DNA of 64,000 nucleotides. Origin: Anaerolineae bacterium (GTDB lineage: Bacteria > Chloroflexota > Anaerolineae > Promineifilales > Promineifilaceae). This document shows positions 28,270-37,307 of this stretch, one piece after another. Each line of letters begins with the position of its first letter. The first letter of the stretch is position 1. A program made the position numbers and the translations under genes. A model generated the notes under the pieces. The model saw only the letters and a list, made by a program, of their open reading frames with translations, was not told the DNA's origin and ran no database searches. Location of the stretch: the NCBI GenBank assembly GCA_023384415.1, contig JAHDWJ010000008.1:124001-188000 (forward strand), given 5' to 3'.

Positions 28270-29445
28270 ATGTCTACATCTGAACTTACCCTACGCTACG
28301 GTATGAACCCGCACCAGAAACCGGCGCGGGTATTTGTCAATCAAGGCATTCTGCCGTTTCAGCCGCTCAATGGCACTCCTGGCTACATTAACCTGCTGGA
28401 TGCTCTGAATGGGTGGCAGTTGGTGCGGGAGTTGAAGCAGGCTTTGGGTCTGCCCGCGGCCGCGTCGTTCAAACATGTCAGCCCAGCCGGGGCTGCGGTG
28501 GGGGTGCCGCTCAATGATACCCTGCGCCAGGCCTATTTTGTGGGCGAGATGGAGCTGACACCCCTCGCGGCCGCTTATGCCCGCGCTCGTGGGGCGGATC
28601 GGGTCTCCAGCTTTGGTGACTGGATCGCTCTGAGTGACCCCTGTGACGAGGCCACTGCCCGCCTCATCAAACCGGAAGTATCTGATGGCATCATCGCCCC
28701 AGGGTTTACCCCAGAAGCGTTAGCCATCCTCAAAGCTAAAAAAGGGGGGGGCTACCGCATCCTGCAAATTGACCCCGATTATGCCCCCCCATCCCTGGAG
28801 CAGCGACAGGTGTTTGGCGTTACCCTGGAGCAAGGACATAACGATTATTTGCCCACCCCGGCCGATTTGACTCACATTGTCACCGCCAATACCACCCTGC
28901 CCGAAGCGGCCCAGCGTGATATTATTCTGGCCCTTATCGCCCTCAAATACACCCAATCCAACTCCGTCTGTTACGCCTACCAGGGGCAGATTATCGGCAT
29001 GGGGGCCGGGCAGCAATCTCGCATCCACTGCACCCGGCTGGCGGGCACCAAGGCCGATCTCTGGTTTTTGCGCCAGCACCCCCGCACCCTGGCCCTGCCT
29101 TTCCGCCCCAAATCAGGCCGCCCAGATAAAGACAACGCTACCGATCAATTTTTGCAGGACAATTTGCCCCCCGCTGAGGAAGCAGTTTGGCGACAGGCGT
29201 TCACCGAAACCCCAATCCGCCTGACCCAGGAAGAAAAACGGGGCTGGCTGGCCCAACAAAAGGGTGTTACCCTGGGGTCTGATGCGTTCTTCCCGTTCCG
29301 GGACAGCCTGGACCGGGCACAGCAAAGTGGGGTGAGCTATGTGGCCCAGCCCGGTGGCTCCCTGCGTGATGAAGATGTGATCGCGGCCGCGAACGAACAT
29401 AATATGGTCATGGTAATGACCGGTACACGGCTGTTCCATCACTAA
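28270..29445 (+). CDS. purH: AICAR formyltransferase half of split PurH
   Basis: 391 residues, corresponding to the C-terminal AICAR transformylase of PurH. The catalytic Lys-His pair is in [11 protein letters not shown] (Lys68, His69), with [12 protein letters not shown] at the start and ESx-like [13 protein letters not shown] late in the protein. It is in a different frame from the upstream half and begins with its own ATG, and both halves look complete. So this is an evolved gene split, not a recent frameshift. It transfers a formyl group from 10-formyl-THF to AICAR. Confidence 0.9.
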   Translation: MSTSELTLRYGMNPHQKPARVFVNQGILPFQPLNGTPGYINLLDALNGWQLVRELKQALGLPAAASFKHVSPAGAAVGVPLNDTLRQAYFVGEMELTPLAAAYARARGADRVSSFGDWIALSDPCDEATARLIKPEVSDGIIAPGFTPEALAILKAKKGGGYRILQIDPDYAPPSLEQRQVFGVTLEQGHNDYLPTPADLTHIVTANTTLPEAAQRDIILALIALKYTQSNSVCYAYQGQIIGMGAGQQSRIHCTRLAGTKADLWFLRQHPRTLALPFRPKSGRPDKDNATDQFLQDNLPPAEEAVWRQAFTETPIRLTQEEKRGWLAQQKGVTLGSDAFFPFRDSLDRAQQSGVSYVAQPGGSLRDEDVIAAANEHNMVMVMTGTRLFHH

Positions 29446-29519
29446 AAGCGGCAGGGTGGCAGAGTGGCAGAGTGAAATCGTCACCCACCACTCGAAACTA
29501 AAAACTAAAAAGTAGAAAA

Positions 29520-30437
29520 ATGCCCCGACCTTTTCTTTACAGCGCGGCCGCGTTCGCCATCTTTTTCACCCTTAACCAGCTTTACACCCGCTACCTGGCC
29601 CGCCATCAGGCCAACGAGCTGTTTGATCCTCTCACCCTTGAACTGCCCCACCCGGAGCTGCAACCTGAGCGACGGCTGTTATCCCTACCAGGAGCGTTTA
29701 ATGTACGGGACATTGGTGGCTACACAACCCATGATGGGCTGCTGGTGCGCTGGGGAGAGGTATACCGGGCGGGCACATTGAGCTATCTCACCGAGGAAGG
29801 GGCGGCCCAACTGACGGCGTGGGGCATCCGGGCGGTGTGTGATTTACGCAGCAGTTATGAAGCAGCAGCAATGCCTACCCTTCTCCCCCCAAACGTGGCC
29901 TACCACCTTGTTCCCTTACACGAGCGCGGGGTTGGTCGCGGCCGCATTTTAGCCACCCTCACTTTCCGCCCCCACCGGATTAGCGACCTGGTTCTCTATG
30001 GGTATATTAACCTGATGGTTGAGAAAAACGGGGGCCGGATCGCGGCCGCGCTGCGCCTCATCGCCGACCCGGCCAACCGCCCCATTTTGCTCCACTGCAC
30101 CGCCGGCAAAGACCGTACCGGTCTCACCATTGCCCTACTCCTCTCCTTGCTGGGAGTGCCTGATGAAGCGATTTTGGCTGATTTTAGTCTGAGCAATCGG
30201 TTTTATGCTGAGGTGCAAGCCACCGTGCAGCGGGATGCCGAACGGCTGGCGGTCTTTGGCCTCAAAGCAGGCAACTTACGCCCATTTCTGGTGGCCCACC
30301 CAGATAGCTTGCGGACCACCCTGGCCCATATCCGGCAAACTTATGGGTCGGTGGAAAGATATGTCTGCGGCCGCGGCGGTTTAGACCCGGCTACCCTCAG
30401 CCAACTCCGCACCCACCTGCTGCATTCCCCCATCTAA
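29520..30437 (+). CDS. Membrane-anchored tyrosine/serine phosphatase (Y_phosphatase3 type)
   Basis: 305 residues. A hydrophobic N-terminal stretch (about 5-20) may anchor it. The phosphatase domain opens with GAFNVRDIGGYTTHDGLLVR and has the P-loop CTAGKDRTG with Cys193 and Arg199. This is the dual-specificity type of bacterial Tyr/Ser phosphatase (MptpB/IphP-like). It stands alone between purH and a VOC gene, so the substrate is unknown. Confidence 0.85.
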   Translation: MPRPFLYSAAAFAIFFTLNQLYTRYLARHQANELFDPLTLELPHPELQPERRLLSLPGAFNVRDIGGYTTHDGLLVRWGEVYRAGTLSYLTEEGAAQLTAWGIRAVCDLRSSYEAAAMPTLLPPNVAYHLVPLHERGVGRGRILATLTFRPHRISDLVLYGYINLMVEKNGGRIAAALRLIADPANRPILLHCTAGKDRTGLTIALLLSLLGVPDEAILADFSLSNRFYAEVQATVQRDAERLAVFGLKAGNLRPFLVAHPDSLRTTLAHIRQTYGSVERYVCGRGGLDPATLSQLRTHLLHSPI

Positions 30438-30503
30438 AAATCCAATACCACACGCTTATCCGCAGATGAGCACAGCTTTTACCCTCTCCGCGCCCCCCCC
30501 TCT

Positions 30504-30884
30504 CTACCCAGCCGGCCAGGCGGGATCAAGAAATTGCTGTATCTCTAACAAATAGCCATTGGGGTCGTGCAGGAAGCAGTGATAAATGTTGTATTGGGGG
30601 TTGTAGGTGGGCGGTTTCGCAAACTGCACCCCTTTGGCCTGCAACTTTTCGTACCAGCCATCTACATCGGCCGTGACCAGCGTGATAATGACCGACTGCG
30701 GCCGCGGCGGCTTACTCCCGGCCGACTCACAAACCCCCACAAATCCCCCCTGGCTCACCTGATAAATACGGCACGTTCCCTGGTCTAACACCATTGGCAG
30801 CCCCAATACCTGCTCGTAAAATTGAGCCGTTGCCGCCAAATTGGGAGTGTATAAAAACGTTACTTGCTGCTTAAAGGCAAACAT
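30504..30884 (-). CDS. VOC-family protein
   Basis: 126 residues. LYTPNLAATAQFYEQVLGL at the start and CFLHDPNGYLLEIQQF at the end are the two half-repeats of the vicinal oxygen chelate fold. It is a different subfamily from the protein at 23312-23749, with little identity outside the motifs. Function is not assignable. It is divergent from the SDR gene at 30957, with 72 bp between starts. Confidence 0.78.
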   Translation of the reverse strand: MFAFKQQVTFLYTPNLAATAQFYEQVLGLPMVLDQGTCRIYQVSQGGFVGVCESAGSKPPRPQSVIITLVTADVDGWYEKLQAKGVQFAKPPTYNPQYNIYHCFLHDPNGYLLEIQQFLDPAWPAG

Positions 30885-30956
30885 ATAAATCCCTGGTCAA
30901 AATGAATAACTGCAGCAACAATTGTACTCAGTAAATATCTATAGAGGGAAAACAAT

Positions 30957-31886
30957 ATGAAATTATTCATCGCTGGGGCTACTGGCGTACTCGGTAAGCG
31001 GGTGGTCAGGTTACTCATCGCCGAGGGGCATCAAGTCGTCGGGTTAAGCCGTTCGACCGCTAACCATACCTGGCTGAAGGAGCAGGGGGCCGAACCCCGC
31101 GAAGGGGATTTGTTTAACCAGGAGCAGATGGTCCAGTTAGTAGCTGGCTGTGCTGGGGTTCTCCATTTAGCCACCGCCATTCCCAATAAATCCCGCCCCA
31201 CCCTGGCCGATTGGGCCATGAATGATCGTATTCGCCGGGAAGGGACGCAAAACCTGATCGCGGCCGCGCTCCATCACCAATGCCCGCTTTATGTGCAGCA
31301 AAGTGTCACCTTCCTCTATGGGGATCAACAGGGGGGCTGGGTAGATGAAACAACCCCCATCATGTCACAGCCAGGGGGTGTATTACAATCGGCAGTGGAT
31401 ATGGAACAGATGGTGAACGCGGCCGCGCAGCAGCACCATTTACCAGCCATCATTTTACGTTTTGGTACCTTTTACAGCCATGATTCAGCCCAAACCCAAA
31501 ATATGTTGTCGTTGACCCGCAAGGGGTGGTTCCCGGTCATTGGGGATGGTCAGGCATATTGGAATATGATCCACGTAGATGATGCCGCCAGGGCCGTCGT
31601 GCAAGCGGTAAACAACTATCCCCAGCCCCTCCCCCATACTTTTAATATCTGTGACGATGAACCAGTGACCTACGGTGAGCTTGTTGCCCACCTGGCCCAA
31701 ACCCTCGGAGCCAGGAAACCGCTGCGGCTGCCCGTTTTTCTGGCGAATCTCCTGCTTGGTTCGGGAACGGTGCGCTTTTTGCTGGCTTCGGCTCGCGGCC
31801 GCAACCAACTGGCCCAAGAAAAATTGGGATGGCGGCCGCACTATCCCACCTATCGTGAAGGGTTCGCCGCCGAAATTCAAGAGTAG
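30957..31886 (+). CDS. Extended SDR-family NAD(P)-dependent epimerase/dehydratase
   Basis: 309 residues with the Rossmann motif GATGVLGKRV at 8-17, an LHLATAIP strand end, a possible catalytic Tyr-x3-Lys region not in the standard form (SVTFLYGDQQGG), and a C-terminal NAD-epimerase-like substrate domain (FNICDDEPVTYGEL). It is probably an atypical extended SDR acting on a sugar nucleotide or similar compound, or a redox sensor of the NmrA type. Confidence 0.75.
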   Translation: MKLFIAGATGVLGKRVVRLLIAEGHQVVGLSRSTANHTWLKEQGAEPREGDLFNQEQMVQLVAGCAGVLHLATAIPNKSRPTLADWAMNDRIRREGTQNLIAAALHHQCPLYVQQSVTFLYGDQQGGWVDETTPIMSQPGGVLQSAVDMEQMVNAAAQQHHLPAIILRFGTFYSHDSAQTQNMLSLTRKGWFPVIGDGQAYWNMIHVDDAARAVVQAVNNYPQPLPHTFNICDDEPVTYGELVAHLAQTLGARKPLRLPVFLANLLLGSGTVRFLLASARGRNQLAQEKLGWRPHYPTYREGFAAEIQE

Positions 31887-31893
31887 CTATCTA

Positions 31894-32146
31894 CACCCTA
31901 TTCAGCAATTCTCAATTTGCCTTGAAATGGATGTAGGGGCGGGACAGGTGGGCCAGAGTTTTGGTCAAACGGAAACATTTCGTTCCCACCTGTCTCGCCC
32001 TGATTTGGCCGCAATGGGGGTGTAAAAGAGGGTGAGACAGGCGGGAATAAGGTTAAACTGCTTGACCCAGATGGTTGCCCGCCTGTCCCACCCCTACCAC
32101 ACTACCACACAACGGGTTCTAAATTGAGAATTGCTGCACCCTATTC
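31894..32146. mobile_element. MITE-like palindromic element with target duplication
   Basis: The element (31904-32136, 233 bp) has 15-bp perfect terminal inverted repeats, AGCAATTCTCAATTT and its complement. It is flanked by the direct repeat CACCCTATTC at 31894-31903 and 32137-32146, a probable 9-10 bp target duplication. Inside are two palindromic modules, each opening with a GGG-GACAGG-GGG type arm and closing with its complement, able to form long hairpins. It encodes no protein. Related copies lie in opposite orientation at 48428-48796. It ends 45 bp before hicA. Confidence 0.8.
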
Positions 32147-32190
32147 GTAAAATCTTGACGAACCATGTGCATAATGTGTATCGTTGCAGT

Positions 32191-32379
32191 ATGTCTAGCC
32201 GCGAACTAATTGCCAGACCTAAGAAAGATGGATGGGTGCTGGTTAATACACGCGGCAGTCACCACCAATTCAAACATCCAAACAAACCGGGCAGAGTTAC
32301 AATTCCTCACCCTAAAAAGGACCTACCCAAAGGGACTCTACGAAGCATTTATCAGCAGGCCGGCTGGCGTTGGCCCTAA
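32191..32379 (+). CDS. hicA: HicA toxin
   Basis: The ATG at 32191 gives 62 residues, the normal HicA size; the frame is open to 32131 but that part is the MITE end. The dsRBD-like fold is recognisable by SSRELIARPKKDGWVL, the catalytic His in GSHHQFKHP (His24/25), VTIPHPKKDLPKGTL and a C-terminal IYQQAG helix. HicA is a translation-dependent mRNA interferase neutralised by HicB. The gene lies 9 bp upstream of hicB. Promoter elements are poor; TTGACG at 32155-32160 could be a -35. Confidence 0.92.
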   Translation: MSSRELIARPKKDGWVLVNTRGSHHQFKHPNKPGRVTIPHPKKDLPKGTLRSIYQQAGWRWP

Positions 32380-32388
32380 AGGTGCAAT

Positions 32389-32805
32389 ATGCGTTATCCA
32401 GTTGTCATCCATAAAGATCCAGACAGTGATTATGGTGTTACCGTCCCTGATCTCCCCGGCTGTTTCAGTGCGGGGGATACCATTGACGATGCTTTGCTGC
32501 AAACTATTGAAGCCATTGAATGCCATATCGAAGGACTAATCCTTGATGAGCAACCTGTGCCTATGCCCAGGACCATTGAGTACCACCGTCAAAATCCCCT
32601 TTATACTGATGGCATTTGGGCTTTAGTAACGGTAGACCTTAGCAAACTCTCCGGCAAATCAAGACGAGTGAATATCACCTTGCCAGAGCATCTATTAACA
32701 TTGATGGACCAATATGCTTCCCAACATGATGTAACACGTTCTGGCCTGATTGCTCAAGCCACCAGGGAATTTATTGCCAACCACCAGCAAATGGCAGCCA
32801 ATTGA
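32389..32805 (+). CDS. hicB: HicB antitoxin with ribbon-helix-helix tail
   Basis: 138 residues: an N-terminal degenerate RNase H-like HicB domain (YPVVIHKDPDSDYGVTVPDL, GCFSAGDTIDDAL) and a C-terminal RHH DNA-binding segment (RRVNITLPEHLLTLMDQYA). It binds HicA and represses the operon. A strong bidirectional terminator follows at 32837-32873. Confidence 0.92.
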   Translation: MRYPVVIHKDPDSDYGVTVPDLPGCFSAGDTIDDALLQTIEAIECHIEGLILDEQPVPMPRTIEYHRQNPLYTDGIWALVTVDLSKLSGKSRRVNITLPEHLLTLMDQYASQHDVTRSGLIAQATREFIANHQQMAAN

Positions 32806-32836
32806 CCTGCTAATCCAGAACCGCGGCCGCAATCCC

Positions 32837-32873
32837 AAAAGGGGGTTGATTCCCAATGAATCAACCCCCTTTT
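32837..32873. terminator. Bidirectional intrinsic terminator
   Basis: A perfect 16-bp stem, starting AAAAGGGGGTTGATTC, with a 5-base loop has a T-run on both strands. It ends hicAB on the plus strand and the ABC exporter operon on the minus strand. Confidence 0.9.
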
Positions 32874-32912
32874 CATTACCACTACACCAATAACTAATAA
32901 CCAATACACTCT

Positions 32913-34730
32913 TTACGCCGCCTCACCATACCACAACTGCCGCATCTCCGGTGAAGTCGTCAATAAATCTTCTAAAGTTCCTTCCGCTTCTATCCGCCCA
33001 TCTTTCAGGACGATGATATGATCTGCCCGGCGCAGGGCGGCCCGGCGATGAGAAACAACCAGGCAGGTAGGTGATTGAGCGATTGGGCGATTAAGAGATG
33101 GGGACGATTCATCATCACCATTTGACTCAAGCTCAAACATTCTTTCCCACAAGGTGCGCTCCGTTTCCACATCCAGGGCACTGGAGAGATCATCGAAGAC
33201 ATACAGTTCAGGGGCACGGGCAAACATCCTTGCGGCCGCGCTCCGCTGTATCTGTCCCCCGGATAACTTCACCCCACGTGGGCCAACCTTCGTATCCAGC
33301 CCATCATCCAGGTGAGGCACGTCCCGCTCCATCACCGCACTGTACAACGCCCCGGTCACATCCACTGAATTTTCCGGCAGCCCCATAAGCAAATTGTTTT
33401 GCAAACTATCACTAAACAGGCGCGGCACCTGGCCTGTATAGGCGGCTCGCGGCGGGGTAAAGAAATCACCGCGCCGGTCTGATACATCCTGCCCATTCCA
33501 TAGCACCTGCCCCTCATCCAGCGGCAGCAGCCCCAGCAATACTCGCAGCAGTGTCGTCTTGCCGGAACCGATGCGCCCGGTCACCACAGTAAACGAGCCG
33601 CGAGGGATATTCAGGTTAATCCCTTCAATCCCCTTCCCCGTCGAAGGGTAGCGATAACTCAAATTTTCCACCTGCAAATGGCGCAGCCGATCCGCTGGCG
33701 TCCAGGGAAGAGGTTCCATCGGGGCAAACGTCCCATTCAGGGGTACCTCTATCGGCTGAACGATGGCATCTTTAGGCGCGTTTTGCAGCACATATTGCAT
33801 CCGCTCCACCGAGACATTGGTCTGCTTCTGAACGGCTAAAAGCTGCCCCAGGTACATCAACCCATCGGTCACCGGCCATAGATAGGCCACAAACAGGGCA
33901 AAATCACCAATGGTAAAGGTGCCGTCGCTGATCGCCTGCCCGGCCAGCAGCAAGATGATACCGGTGCTGATTTCGATGGTGCTGGCGAAGGAGGTGTTCA
34001 GCAGTTCGCCAAAGAGGGTATCTTTGACCGACGCGACCCGCCGTTTTTCATTCAGTTCAGCAAAGCGGCGGCTGACCCCTTTGTACCCATTAGCCACCTT
34101 GATCGCCTGGACAGAGCCGAACAACTCCGCGATGAAACCGGTGACGCGGCCGTGTGCTTTGCGGCTTTGGGCGCGGTACTGCTCTAACTTCTTCCGCATC
34201 AGGTTGGCCAGGATGATGACGATGATGAGGGGCATCAGCACCCCCAGGGTGATGCGGGAATTGACATAAAACAGAACGCCCAGGCCCACGGCGGCACTCA
34301 AGCCAAACCCTATCAAATCTACCAGCCAATCGGAGATAAAGAACATGAGCCGTTCCACATCTCCCCGGAACCGGCTGACCGCTTCTCCAGGCGAACCTGG
34401 CAGCGCGGCCGCGCCCGGCTGTCTGAGGACCTGCTTCATCATGTTCAACTGAAGGGTGCCATAGACGCTCATGCGAAAGGGGACATAGGTAATGATCCCC
34501 ATGTATAAAGAGGCAAATTTACCCACGCCAATCCCTACCAGTAAGGCAATCAAGGCCCATATAGTAAAGGACGCGGCCGCATTTCCGGTAATACGATCAA
34601 AAATCAATTTCGTCACCAGCCCCGGCCACAACATCGCCGTATGAATCACCATCCAGAGGAAAGCATTCAGGGCAAACAGCCAGGGGCGTTGGCGGATTAG
34701 TTTAAGAGAAGCTGTAATTGTATTCATCAT
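32913..34730 (-). CDS. ABC exporter half-transporter with degenerate Walker B
   Basis: 605 residues: a six-helix exporter membrane domain (about 1-320) and an ABC domain. Walker A is GRIGSGKTT near 389 and the signature is a canonical LSGGQ. The Walker B end reads [11 protein letters not shown], with Asp where the catalytic Glu should be (near 512). The following gene product has a normal Glu but a degenerate signature, LSAGE. This is the split seen in heterodimeric exporters of the TM287/288 and BmrCD type, with one catalytic and one degenerate ATP site. It is the second gene of the exporter operon and ends at the bidirectional terminator. Substrate unknown; drugs or lipids are usual. Confidence 0.88.
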   Translation of the reverse strand: MMNTITASLKLIRQRPWLFALNAFLWMVIHTAMLWPGLVTKLIFDRITGNAAASFTIWALIALLVGIGVGKFASLYMGIITYVPFRMSVYGTLQLNMMKQVLRQPGAAALPGSPGEAVSRFRGDVERLMFFISDWLVDLIGFGLSAAVGLGVLFYVNSRITLGVLMPLIIVIILANLMRKKLEQYRAQSRKAHGRVTGFIAELFGSVQAIKVANGYKGVSRRFAELNEKRRVASVKDTLFGELLNTSFASTIEISTGIILLLAGQAISDGTFTIGDFALFVAYLWPVTDGLMYLGQLLAVQKQTNVSVERMQYVLQNAPKDAIVQPIEVPLNGTFAPMEPLPWTPADRLRHLQVENLSYRYPSTGKGIEGINLNIPRGSFTVVTGRIGSGKTTLLRVLLGLLPLDEGQVLWNGQDVSDRRGDFFTPPRAAYTGQVPRLFSDSLQNNLLMGLPENSVDVTGALYSAVMERDVPHLDDGLDTKVGPRGVKLSGGQIQRSAAARMFARAPELYVFDDLSSALDVETERTLWERMFELESNGDDESSPSLNRPIAQSPTCLVVSHRRAALRRADHIIVLKDGRIEAEGTLEDLLTTSPEMRQLWYGEAA

Positions 34731-34780
34731 AACACCTGATAATTATTGGGAGATTGAGAGATTGGGAGATCAATAATCCC

Positions 34781-34826
34781 CTGGACTCTGGCGAAAATTG
34801 ATTTCACCAATGGTAATAACCAATAC
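34781..34826. repeat. 46-bp dispersed repeat, copy 2
   Basis: Same sequence as 19487-19532 with one change. It lies in the 182-bp gap between the two exporter genes, which also holds an 8-bp tandem tract (GAGATTGA units, 34750-34773). Confidence 0.75.
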
Positions 34827-34912
34827 AGTAATAATCAGTAATAACCAGTGGTCAGACTAAAAAACGCCAGACGCCAGTAATCTCTTACTCTCTCCATCTC
34901 TTATCTCCACCC

Positions 34913-36661
34913 CTACACCAACACCTGCTCCATCCCCGTCCGCAGCAGTTCTGAGAACCGGGAATCAGGATCAGCCAGGAGAGCCACACGGTCGCCATAT
35001 TCCAACACCTCACCCTCATCCAGAATGAGAATATCGTCAGCCCGCTGCACCGTAGCCAACCGGTGGGCCACGATAATGGCTGTACGATTGTGCAGCAGAC
35101 GGTCAATCGCCCGCTCAATTAGCTGCTCCGTCACCGGGTCCAGCCGGGACGATGCTTCATCCATGATAATTAGGCCAGGGTCCTTGAGGAAGACCCGGGT
35201 AAAGGCTAATAACTGAGCTTCACCGGCCGAGAGACCGCGGCCGCCGGCCGCCAGCTTTGTATCTAACCCATCTGGCATAGAGCGGAACCACTCTCCCAGC
35301 CCCAAGATTTCCATCGCTTCGATAATCTTCTCATCAGGAACAGATGGGTCAAAGAAGGTGAGATTATCCCGCACCGACGCCTGGAAAAGCTGGACCTCTT
35401 GGGTCACCATGCCTACTGCCTGGCGCAAATCTTCTAACTTGACCTGGCGCAAATCTCGTTCGTTCAGGCAAACCGCTCCCTGGTCTGGGTCATGAAAACG
35501 GAACAGCAGACGGGTGATGGTTGTTTTACCGCTGCCAGTACGCCCCAACAGCCCCATCACCTTCCCCGCTGGCAGGTGAAAAGAGAGATCGCGCAAAATC
35601 GGTTTGTCCGCCTCATAACTAAAGGTGACCCCCTGGAACGATACCGCTTGTGGGCCACCCGGCAGGGGTATAGCCGCAGGGTGTTCTTGAACTTTGGGCC
35701 GAATATCAAACAGCTCTTGAATCCGGTTGATACTGGCGGTAGCCGCCTGCAAATCTTGTAACTGCCGGGCTAACTGTTCTAGCGGCCGCTGCAAGGTGTT
35801 GCTGTAATGGAGCAGTAGATAAATCGTTCCCAGCGTGGCCTGGCCCTGGCTGTACAGGTAAAACCCCAGCCCCAAAGCCAACGCCCCACTGATGCCGAAG
35901 AACACATTGCTGGACCCCCAGGTCAGGTTGCCAACCAGGAACGCTTTGCGCGTCGCCAAAAACACCTGATAAATGTGGCGGCGCATCTGGTTCATCACAT
36001 ATGGGACGCCACCATTAGCCCGAATATCTTCGGTACCCCCCAACACTTCTTCGATAAAGCCGAACTGCTCCGAGAGGGCTTCCCGCTGCCCTTCCCAAAA
36101 GCGGACGCCCAGGCTGACCGTTAGCCCCAGAGAGAGCATCATCACCAGGGCAAAAACGGTAAAAACCACCCCGACACGCCAATCTTCCTGGTACAGCAGC
36201 ACCAGCACCCCGGTCAGGAGCAAGGCATTGCCCATGATTTTCAGGATGAACTGGGAGAAGAAGTTGGACAGTTCGGTGATGTCACCGTCAATCCGTTCAA
36301 TCATTGTCCCAGGGGTGTTCTCATTGTGGAACGCCATATCCAGGTGCAGGGTATGATCGGCCAGGTCGTTGCGGAGCAAGTTAGTGGCCTGCCATTTGAC
36401 ATTTTCGGTCAGGTAAGCAGAAAGGATGTGAACGATCTGGCTGACCAGGGTGACACCCAGGAAGAGGAAGGCGATGCGGCTGAGCGCGGCCGCAGGGCTA
36501 CCTTGTTGAGCCTGATCAATAAATTGCCGCACCACCTGGGGGGCCACCAGCTGCATGGCAATCCCGGTGAAGAGACAGAGGGTAAGAAAAATAACTTTGC
36601 CGCGCTGCGGCCGCAAATAGGTTGAAAGTAAACGAAAATATTGGCGTATGGGTAAATTCAT
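34913..36661 (-). CDS. ABC exporter half-transporter with canonical Walker B
   Basis: The ATG at 36661 is used, giving 582 residues starting MNLPIRQYFRLLSTYL; the frame is open further upstream without a ribosome binding site. Six membrane helices (about 20-310) are followed by an ABC domain with Walker A GRTGSGKTT near 375, signature LSAGE (non-consensus) and Walker B LIIMDEASSRLD with the catalytic Glu near 501. It is the catalytic partner of the half-transporter encoded next. A long leader with a candidate attenuator lies upstream. Confidence 0.88.
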   Translation of the reverse strand: MNLPIRQYFRLLSTYLRPQRGKVIFLTLCLFTGIAMQLVAPQVVRQFIDQAQQGSPAAALSRIAFLFLGVTLVSQIVHILSAYLTENVKWQATNLLRNDLADHTLHLDMAFHNENTPGTMIERIDGDITELSNFFSQFILKIMGNALLLTGVLVLLYQEDWRVGVVFTVFALVMMLSLGLTVSLGVRFWEGQREALSEQFGFIEEVLGGTEDIRANGGVPYVMNQMRRHIYQVFLATRKAFLVGNLTWGSSNVFFGISGALALGLGFYLYSQGQATLGTIYLLLHYSNTLQRPLEQLARQLQDLQAATASINRIQELFDIRPKVQEHPAAIPLPGGPQAVSFQGVTFSYEADKPILRDLSFHLPAGKVMGLLGRTGSGKTTITRLLFRFHDPDQGAVCLNERDLRQVKLEDLRQAVGMVTQEVQLFQASVRDNLTFFDPSVPDEKIIEAMEILGLGEWFRSMPDGLDTKLAAGGRGLSAGEAQLLAFTRVFLKDPGLIIMDEASSRLDPVTEQLIERAIDRLLHNRTAIIVAHRLATVQRADDILILDEGEVLEYGDRVALLADPDSRFSELLRTGMEQVLV

Positions 36662-36753
36662 GGCAATCACCTGCGTTCGACGAGGGAGTGGGGGGACAGT
36701 TAGCAGTAACCTGAAACTTGAAACTTGAAACCTGCGACCTACCCCCCTCACTC

Positions 36754-36912
36754 TCAACGTCGCTTATGCTTCTTATTCTTAGGCGGCCGCGAGCCGTTTT
36801 GCACCTGATTATGGAGAGGAGTAAGCGGCTGCGGGGGTTGGATACGCATCTGGCTCCGGCCAACAGTGCCGGGCATCGGTTTACGCTGACGGGTGGTATT
36901 GGGTTTATGCAT
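36754..36912 (-). CDS. Small basic protein, 52 residues, between leader and exporter
   Basis: The ATG at 36912 has an excellent ribosome binding site, ACAGGAGG, 7-8 bases upstream. The product is very basic and Pro/Gln-rich, ending PKNKKHKRR. It has no membrane segment and no family that I recognise. It lies between the tandem terminators and the first exporter gene on the same strand, the position held by the BmrB regulatory peptide before BmrCD in Bacillus. It may be a regulatory peptide, a ribosome-associated basic protein, or simply a small cargo gene. Confidence 0.5.
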   Translation of the reverse strand: MHKPNTTRQRKPMPGTVGRSQMRIQPPQPLTPLHNQVQNGSRPPKNKKHKRR

Positions 36913-36974
36913 GGGAAGCCTCCTGTAAAAAATTGAATTGGGTCAAAAGGTCTGCGGAATAATTCCCCAGAAAC

Positions 36975-37005
36975 AAAAAAGCCACAGGCGGGGGTCGCCT
37001 GTGGC
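36975..37005 (-). terminator. Intrinsic terminator T2 in exporter leader
   Basis: On the minus strand the arms GCCACAGGCG and CGCCTGTGGC close a short loop and are followed by six T. The arm sequence is the same as in T1 (37055-37084), so the two can exchange partners. Confidence 0.85.
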
Positions 37006-37054
37006 CGGATTCACCGTGGGAGATTGAGGGTGTTCTCGTCTCCACAAAGGAAAT

Positions 37055-37084
37055 AAAAAAGCCACAGGCGGTTGTGCCTGTGGC
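37055..37084 (-). terminator. Intrinsic terminator T1 in exporter leader
   Basis: On the minus strand GCCACAGGC pairs with GCCTGTGGC across a 6-base loop, followed by six T. GTGTTCTC just before it can pair with GAGAACAC between T1 and T2, giving an alternative fold. This architecture suits attenuation. Confidence 0.85.
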
Positions 37085-37116
37085 TTGAGAACACGAACGT
37101 TAAAAATAACGTGCAG

Positions 37117-37200
37117 CTAAGTCAACAGACACAATACGGTTGCCCCACCTCGTGGGCGGGCAAAACCGATGATCAGAATGTTGTTAGCTAAATTCGTCAT
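37117..37200 (-). CDS. 27-residue leader peptide of candidate attenuator
   Basis: A short frame starts at ATG 37200 with GGAGAG 9-10 bases upstream and stops at TAG (37117-37119), 32 bases before terminator T1. The peptide has a hydrophobic front (NILIIGF), a basic middle (RPRGG) and ends ATVLCLLT. It has no run of one amino acid, so amino-acid starvation control is not obvious. Ribosome stalling by a drug, as for leaders of resistance genes, would fit better with an exporter downstream. The frame is short, so its reality depends on the ribosome binding site and the terminators around it. Confidence 0.5.
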   Translation of the reverse strand: MTNLANNILIIGFARPRGGATVLCLLT

Positions 37201-37252
37201 TTCATTACTCTCCATAAAAAAACTGGCCTGTTTATTTTTGCCAGCGGTTGGC

Positions 37253-37282
37253 AGTCTATCATATTGGGGGCGGATGCGTCAA
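37253..37282 (-). promoter_or_regulatory. Sigma-70-type promoter for the exporter leader
   Basis: On the minus strand TTGACG (37282-37277) and TAGACT (37258-37253) are 18 bp apart. Transcription would start near 37246, about 45 bases before the leader peptide ATG. Confidence 0.5.
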
Positions 37283-37307
37283 CCCCCAAATTTGGGAAAT
37301 TTTGCCG

